Part shown: positions 57,550-64,000 of the stretch, piece after piece
Numbering within the stretch: the first letter of the stretch is position 1
Layout of the letters: every line of letters begins with the position of its first letter
Assembly: GCA_030549495.1 (NCBI GenBank)
Contig: JAUIRK010000976.1
Coordinates: forward strand, 248,001 to 312,000
Direction of reading: 5' to 3'
DNA from: Nectonema munidae
Taxonomy: Eukaryota > Nematomorpha > Nectonematoida > Nectonematidae
DNA length: 64,000 bases
The notes under the pieces: generated by a model
Seen by the model: the letters and a program-made list of their open reading frames with translations, nothing else
Database searches by the model: none
Told to the model about the DNA's origin: nothing
Program-made: the position numbers and the translations under genes

Positions 57550-60500
57550 GTTTTCGTGTCATTATTGTACTGTTAGGTACTTCAAATATTTTTGAATTGT
57601 CAAACATCTAAGGTATGTTCATGCTAATCAATTAATATTCTCTGTTTCCTGTGTCTAGATTTATTGCCACAAACAGAACTGTAATTGAATGAAAATAATT
57701 TTTCTATTCGTTTTCTTGATCAGTTTACTTACAGCTTATTCTGAAGAAATTTTTTACAGATGAAACAAGTACCAGAAAAACAACTGCTTTTTGACATTAA
57801 GAGAACTACAACGAGTTTTATCCAAAGACTTATCATTAATCCAATCAGAATTTGTTTCTTTTTTCTATTATAGTGATATTGAAAATAAAATGTTATCTAT
57901 CATTAATCAAAACTGTTCAGAAACTGTAATAAATCAAGTCAATGCTGTTCTCGATCAATTTATGCATATTGAAAATTCTTACATTATTTTAAAAAGAGAA
58001 AGGATTTGATTTAGTACTTGAACAATAAACGATCTTAAACATCTTGAGAAAACGGGGTAATTATAAAACAAGATAATTTAGAATATTTAAATTTTTGCTC
58101 GTGTGCTGTATTATCTGATATAATTTAGGCGCTAATAACACTGCGGGTTTTGTGGAAAGTTTGAATGCTCACCAGTGTTGTCGATTTTGTGCTGATACGT
58201 GATGAGATGAGAATGTATAAAATGATCAATCTTAAAAACATAAGAACAATTGAAATTTATAATTCTGGAGCAAATTTAGTCTCAAGAGAAACAGATTTAT
58301 CAAAACTCTAAGGCATTAAAAAAATTCACCCTTCAATGTTTTAGAAACTTTTCACGTGATAAAAGGATTACCCTCTGATATTTATCAGAAGGTGTAATCT
58401 GTGGTATTTTACAAGAATTGGTGATTTTTTAATTGAAAAACATTCTTTGGTCCTGAATGATATTAATAAAGCAATCAGTAGATTTAAATTCAAAAAAATT
58501 GATAAGGCCTATGCTATTGATAATAAAGCCAACATTTGTTCAAAATATTTGCTTGGTGCTTTTTTGCCTCTTTTTATTGTTAAATTTGTTCCAGAGAGTT
58601 TGCCTCAATGGGAAAAGTATTTACTTTTAAATGACTGTATCCAAAATGTATATTTGCACCTGCTTTAAGGTAAGTTTCTTGAAATCAGTATCTAAAAATT
58701 TCCCAGGTTTTCTTATGACATCTAAATTTAATTTTCTTCCACATTCTCGATGGCAATTTAAAAATTTTGGCCCATTGACAAATACGTAATGAAAACAATA
58801 CGGTTTGAAGCAAAGCACAATTATTTCAAACAGATCTATAAAATCCTGTTTACTCTTTCAACTCGACATCAGTACTATCAAAGTTATTTTAGTAATAATA
58901 GACTACTTTTTGGAAAATGAAAATTGTATAACCAGATGTGAAAAGTTGATCCTCAATTTTTTACTGAAGAGGTGAGCATCTGTAAATCAATGAAATACTC
59001 TGGTATTACTTATGTTGGTGATTGTGTTGTATCAAAAGTACAAGTTTCTACCTTTATCACAATTTTCCTTTATAAAATGATGGAAGGTAAATTTTTATTC
59101 ATATGCGATTTATGATATACCAGATATGGGATATTTATCGAAAATTTGTGTCAAACCTAATTACTATAAATAAAACTTATAATAGACATTATCTAATTCA
59201 TGTTTCAAGTTGTCTAATTATATTTTTAGTGTAATTAATCCTGTTGATTGTCAATGAGCAAGAAAAGAAATAAAAAACGTAAGATATTTTTCATTTTATA
59301 CTTCTTTTTCCTTAAATTCATTTTCATTTTAGGTTCACCGATAATAATGAGTAAAGCAGTTGTATTTTCCTACAATAGTCATACATATAAAAAGAAATTG
59401 AAAATTTGGACATAATAGAGTTTGAAAATTATATTTTTGAAAAGTTTAACTTAAAGCAATCATCTTATTTCATTAAATACGATACAGATTGCGAAGATTA
59501 CATTGACCTAGAAAGTATTGATCAAGTCGATAATTTAGATAATCATTATTGACAAAATATGTTTAGATAAATCTTTTGAGAAATTCTTGTTGCAACAAGA
59601 CTTGCATGAGCATAGCTACAATTCAGTAAGTCTAACAGACTCAATGAGTTCAAAACATATTTTTGATCATAAAAGCTCGTTTTTTTTTAAATAAGATAAT
59701 AATTTTTAATAAACAGTTTCCATCTCACTATAAATTCCCAAGATTTCTTCGCCCACAAACTTTATACTTGTCAAGAATGAAAAACCTCAAAAAATGAAAT
59801 AATAGAAATTGTTAACGCTGTTTTTACGAATGTTTCTCAATATTATAGTGAAATGTAAGCAATTATTTTTACTAACAATTTTTAAGAAATTAAATACTTT
59901 TTTTAGGTATCCTTCTTCTCGAAATTACAACCAAATGGTTGATGCCATTTTAAATGAATTTTCTATTTTAATTAGAAAAAAAGGTTTGGATCTCTCTAAT
60001 GTCAAAGTATAAAATTTGTTTATATTTCAAGATTTCTATTTAAACTAGAACTTTAATGAAATTATTGGAAAGAAAAGTTACGGTACAAGTTTCATAACTC
60101 AAGGAAACTTTCAGAGTCGTTTCTACCTTCTGTTATTGAAAGAAAAAGAAGTATAAACAAGAAAAGTTAATTTGTTTTTTGTAAAAGAACTTATTTTATC
60201 AAATCATCTTCTCATATGGAAGACGATGAAGATTTAAATGGTCTGAAACTTTGTATGTTATCTCCTGAAAATACCTTGGATCAGAATATTACATTTTTTC
60301 CTGTTTTTATTAAAAAATTTTGGGTATCTGGATTTCATATAAATCCAGATTATATCCATTTTTATTCAATTTTTTTTTTAGATTTTAAAGTATTTTAGGA
60401 AAAAAAGACAATAAATTTCATTTTCAATGAAAAACTTAGAGTTCATTGTTTTGGAAAACAGAGAAACTGCTCAGAAGATCACAATCAAAGTTAGAGAGAA

Positions 60501-60610
60501 GATTGAAAATATCAAATCAGAATCCGTTACATTCATACTAATCAAAAATATCGATTTTTACAAAGCTCTTTTGTTCACTATACGTATTCAATTTAAGTTT
60601 CCCTAAAGGA
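57550..60610 (+). pseudogene. decayed transposase-like protein of an unnamed family
   Basis: Plus-strand blocks in changing frames follow the order of a large protein family seen in transposon-like loci of fish and invertebrates. The order is a C2H2-like start (HLRYVH, then IYCHKQNCN near 57640-57690) and NNTAGFVESLNAHQCCRFC (near 58138-58196). Next come GLPSDIY (near 58369-58389), LVLNDINKAISRFKFKK (58449-58498), PQWEKYLLLNDCIQNVY (near 58601-58652), FGPLTNT and IRFEAKHNYFKQIY (near 58768-58842), and TLSTRHQYYQSYF (near 58855-58893). Last is RYPSSRNYNQMVDAILNEFS (59910-59969) and an acidic ORF at 60216-60398. Whole relatives carry a GDNLG..GF..SF...CR.C region and an RFEAKH..FK...RHQ region in the same order. 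Many frame breaks; no terminal repeats found. One possible intron (GTATGT ... TGTCTAG) lies at about 57613-57659. Classification is by motif memory only. Confidence 0.5.
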
Positions 60611-61317
60611 ATTGTAAAAATATTGGATTTTTTCAAAACATAATAATAAAGATCAAGATAAAAAAAGTTATCAAACTTATAATGGAAATAAAATGAACAT
60701 GAAGTTGGAACAAAAATTCATGTTTTGAATTTGCCTAAAACTATTTTTTATGATAGATATACTTCTTGTGCAATTTGCCTTTATTTTCCAATAAAATTTT
60801 GTCAATATTTTTTTATTCAAAATTTACACTTATAAAATTTAAAAGGTGCTCCTCTTTTAAAATTTAAAAATTTTAGAAAATACTAAATTTAAAAGTTATT
60901 CTCCTCTTTTAAAGTCATTCATTTTAAAAAATCTATGAAGCAAATACAGTGAAACCTCGGTTTGTGGACACCTCAATAATAAGGACACCTCAATACAGTG
61001 GACATTTTTGAAATGACGGTTTGATTTTACATTAAAAACATAGGAAATGTAACTCAATAATGAGGACACCTCACTACTCCGGGCAATGGACACTAGTATC
61101 GATGACTTTTAAATAAAACCTCGATAATGAGGACACTACATTTTGATAAAAACAAAATTACCGCATCTGCTTCTCTTTCTATGAAACTCAGTGCAACTGC
61201 AAGACGCTTTTGATGCATATTCTTAGCAAAATTGTTCTAAATACTGTTAAGGCCTTTGTTAACCACTAAAGTGAGTCGACAAAATGATGTAGAGAGACAT
61301 CCAGCTTTATCTACTTA

Positions 61318-61481
61318 GGGGTCGTTCACAATTGACGTCAACCTTTTTTTGATAAATTTCAACCCCCCCCCCCCCTCATGTCAACTTTTAGATATATCAT
61401 CACTTAACAAAATCGACTTATGTCAACTTTGGATACCCCCCCCCCCCCCACTTTTAGTTGACGTCAATTGTGAACGACCCC
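61318..61481. mobile_element. Harbinger-type MITE nested in the Tigger element
   Basis: A perfect 25-base terminal inverted repeat starting GGGGTCGTTCACAATTGACG, flanked by TTA at 61315-61317 and 61482-61484, the three-base target duplication of PIF/Harbinger elements. Its 164 bp carry two C runs (thirteen and fourteen C) beside repeated TATGTCAACTTT-like words. No coding sequence. Confidence 0.8.
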
Positions 61482-61667
61482 TTATATGAGTTGTGCTTTA
61501 AAAATGGTAAGCTAATGCACCCTGTTAGCACATGGTACTTACAGTGTATATCATACATTTACATGCTTCTTCTTTTCTTTGTTTAACTATCCTGTTTCTA
61601 ATAAAAGCACATTTTATATCTCATCAGTCATTTGCTTGTTTTAAAATAGAACGACACTTTCTATAAA

Positions 61668-63332
61668 ATGTCTAGCAAAGCAAAACCTTGCACACCTCAG
61701 AGAAAAGAGTTCACTCTTGATAGAAAAATTGAGATTATAAAAGCATCTCAAAATTCTAAATCCAGCGTTAGAAAATTAGCTGTTCAGTTTAATTGCAGCA
61801 AATCACAAGTTGCAAAAATATTGAAAGCCAAAACTAAAGGATATATTAGTTTATAAAAAAACTAAATTTTTTAGTATTTTTTTCTAAAGACTAAAAAACG
61901 TCTTTAGAAAAAAATTTCAGGGTAACGTGGACATAAATCGTAAACGCATTTTTTTCTCGACCATACTATGAACTGGAGGAACAACGTTGGGAATGGTACA
62001 CTTCAGTAAGCTCACGTAATATTTCTGTTAGTGGTCCATTGTTACAAGAAAAAGCTATATCAATTGCCAATGGTTTGAAATTACCGAATTTCAAATCATT
62101 AAATGGATGGTTGAGTAACTTTAAACGTTTTTATGGACTACATTCGAAAGTTATTGATGGGGAAAGTGGAAGCGTGAATCTAGGTACGTTTTTTAAGATT
62201 AGTTATGTTCTCTTAAATAACAACTAATAAATTTCAGATGTTAGTCAGTGGAAAAGTCGTTTTCCGTTTATCATTGATGGAAAGCATTTACAATTTAGAC
62301 GAAACAGGATTATTTTACCGAGCTTTGCCTTCTCGTACATTAAATGTTTGAGGAAAAAAAACCGGGGGGGGGAAAAAAGTAAAATCGTCTTACGGTTGTC
62401 ATGATAACTAATATGGCTGGAGAGATGGAAAAACCTATCGTAATTGGGTCAGCTGCTCGACCAAGATCTTTCAAGTGAATTCAAATTGACTCTCTTCCTG
62501 TCCACTATTATCACAATAAAATGCATGGATGACTTGCAAAATTTTTGTTGAAGTCTTAGAAAAACTGAATCGAAAGTTTTATCTTCAAAAAAAGCATCAC
62601 TTGTTTTTGTTGACAATTGTACAAGTCACTCAAAAAACTTGAAACTCTCAAACATCAAAGTTGTTTTTTTTCGCCAAATATGACATCAATGATTCAACCT
62701 TTAGATCAGGGTATCATTTACAATTTCAAACAAAATTACAGGAAACGTCTTTTAAGATCCATTTTGTGTTCAATTGAGAGAGTTTTCGATAAACAAGCAT
62801 GTCACACCTTTTCAAAATAAAGAGTACAACAGTTTAAAAGTGTTTTAAAAAAAGTGGTTTTATGATAGCAGAAGAAACAGTTGACGAGGAAGAAACCGAT
62901 GATTATTTTGAAGAGTTAATTGACTCCACTGCTAAAGCAGCCGATATTACAGATGTCATGGAGATACAGGATTATGTAACATTTGATAGTGCAATTAAAT
63001 CCTGTGATGATTCAAGTGATCAAAGTATTCACTTAGAAGTTGATGCCATTGAAGATGACAAAAATGAAAGCGAAGAAGATGAACAAGAAGTAAAATCCAA
63101 TTCAATCAGAACATTTTCAGAAGCGATCGATATTACAAAAAAATTAGTTTTTTGTTTAAGCAAAGGTTTGGATGAAATTTTTTCTTCTCTATCTTCAGTC
63201 GAAGCAGATTTAGAAGACCATGCTCATAGAAGTATTTTTAAACAGACAAAGATTTTGGAGTATTTTAAACGACGCGAATGTCTGTCACTAAAGTTATTTC
63301 ATCTTTTTAATGAATGGTTATTTACTTTTTAA
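61668..63332 (+). pseudogene. Tigger/pogo DDE transposase, intron-containing and broken
   Basis: The ATG at 61668 opens a CENP-B-type helix-turn-helix (RKIEIIKASQNSKSSVRKLA, then QVAKILKAK). A second HTH follows at 61925-62183 (EEQRWEWYTSVSS, GLKLPNFKSLNGWLSNFKRF). An intron is well marked at 62184-62237 (GTACGT ... ATTTCAG) and joins VNL to DVSQWKSRF in frame. The catalytic part reads YNLDETGLFYRALPSRTL (first Asp, 62288-62343), IGSAARPRSF, FVDNCTSHSKNL (second Asp, near 62598-62634), and SMIQPLDQGIIYNFK (third Asp, near 62689-62733). The tail (62862-63332) is acidic, ending FKQTKILEYFKRREC. Frame changes fall near 62285, 62355 (next to a G run) and 62640, so the copy is inactive. The family acts by cut-and-paste at TA. 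Confidence 0.85.
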
Positions 63333-63497
63333 ACCTTCCGTTTTATGACCTTACCTTAAAAAAACTCTATATATCTCTTTTAAATATTAAAACTTTAAAT
63401 CAAATTTTTTTAGGCAATCTCGCTAATAGGGACACCTCACTAATATGGACATTTTTTGATGATTTTTAGGTGTCCATAATATCAAGGTTTTACTGTA

Positions 63498-64000
63498 GTA
63501 TTATTTGTAGAAAACTATTTGAAAGAAAGTGAAATTAGCTATGTTATTTATTTGTTTAAAAACTACATAAAATCAGTAAAAAATACTATAAAAAGTAGTA
63601 AATGTCATTAATTTTACTTATAAAGTATTAAAATTTAGAATTTTACCCTATCCCAGATTCATTTACTTCGGGGACTGGCTCTCCCAACCGTGATCCCCTC
63701 TCTGACTCCCTAAATTCCTCCCCGCAGAAGTGACATGTGGACTTATCATTTTTGAGTTTGAAAAACGATCTTAAAATGAAATAGTCAGTTAAACGGAAAA
63801 ATGACCTCCTTATTCTTCAAAATAGTAAACCCAATTGATTGTTTTCTAAACCAAAGGAGACGCGATAAGCTTTACTTGAATTAAATTCAAAATGTAACTA
63901 AAAAATAAAAATAGTTTCAAACTAACCAAGTGAGAGGTATTTAAAATTCTGATAGAACCAGATGAATCAAATTAATGCTAACAAAAACCTTGTTTAAACC
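63498..64000. other. window end, non-coding
   Basis: AT-rich apart from a GC-richer patch at 63650-63740, which holds CTCTCCCAACCGTG and CCTCCCCGCAGAAG. No gene or transposon end could be supported for it. Confidence 0.4.

Larger units (their letters stand above)
60947..63495 (+). mobile_element. Tigger/pogo-type element with both ends
   Basis: The left end reads CAGTGAAACCTCGG from 60947. The right end, on the minus strand from 63495, reads CAGTAAAACCTTGA, both of the pogo/Tigger type, each next to TA (60945-60946 and 63496-63497). GGACACCTCA recurs as a subterminal repeat near 60967, 60984, 61064 and 63433. Inside is a broken pogo-type transposase on the plus strand. A smaller MITE is nested between the left end and the coding part. 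Total 2,549 bp. Confidence 0.88.

Noticed and set aside
1-64000. Retroviral, LTR-retrotransposon or Polinton remains
   Set aside because: All reverse-transcriptase pieces are of the non-LTR type (PQGS and YADD in LINE context). No integrase, protease, capsid or envelope signal and no long direct repeats were seen.
1-64000. CRISPR arrays, rRNA genes or bacterial operons
   Set aside because: No regular short repeats with unique spacers, no rRNA-like conserved blocks and no prokaryotic gene organisation.

Overview
The window is AT-rich animal DNA with intron-split genes, several introns of only 52-59 bp, and a dense load of LINEs, DNA transposons, SINE-like pieces, microsatellites and a diverged satellite. 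A gene with four FAS1 repeats, a signal peptide and a hydrophobic C-terminal tail is the layout known for arthropod Fasciclin-1, so an arthropod is the best guess. A crustacean such as a copepod would fit, but the species cannot be fixed from the sequence. I saw no prokaryotic genes, no CRISPR array, and no retrovirus, LTR element or Polinton.

Layout. 1-4136: AT-rich DNA with a SINE-like piece and a satellite array (1660-2560). 4137-7628: LINE fragments in alternating orientation, then a nearly intact 5'-truncated LINE ending in a pentanucleotide tail. 7629-16180: mostly non-coding, with an unidentified decayed block (9786-11170), a second satellite array (11590-12660) and a tRNA-derived SINE (13721-13925). 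16181-45746: the Fasciclin-1-like gene, with TATA box, 14 modelled coding exons and poly(A) signals. Its introns hold a piggyBac with exact TTAA flank, LINE pieces, a Tigger fragment and a hAT-like remnant. 46870-51800: a minus-strand LINE split by a Mutator-like element (47503-50585) with inverted repeats of almost 900 bp and a 9-bp target duplication. 53290-54928: hAT pieces. 55872-57040: two minus-strand host-like exons, one clearly the last exon of ribosomal protein L26. 57550-60610: a decayed transposase-like reading region of a family I recognise by motif but cannot name. 60947-63495: a complete-ended Tigger/pogo element carrying a nested Harbinger-type MITE.

The main host gene. All fourteen modelled exons join in phase to an 826-residue protein: signal peptide, four FAS1 domains, C-terminal hydrophobic tail (GPI-anchor type). 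Each FAS1 module is bounded by phase-2 introns. Domains 2 and 3 share internal intron positions, which points to growth of the gene by module duplication. Because the module-end donors are in phase 2, reading through any of them meets a stop at once. After domain 2 this stop is followed by a poly(A) signal, so a short two-domain secreted form is plausible. The 3' part (42.9-45.4 kb) is the least certain: an extra exon-like segment and a partial copy of it allow at least two in-frame models.
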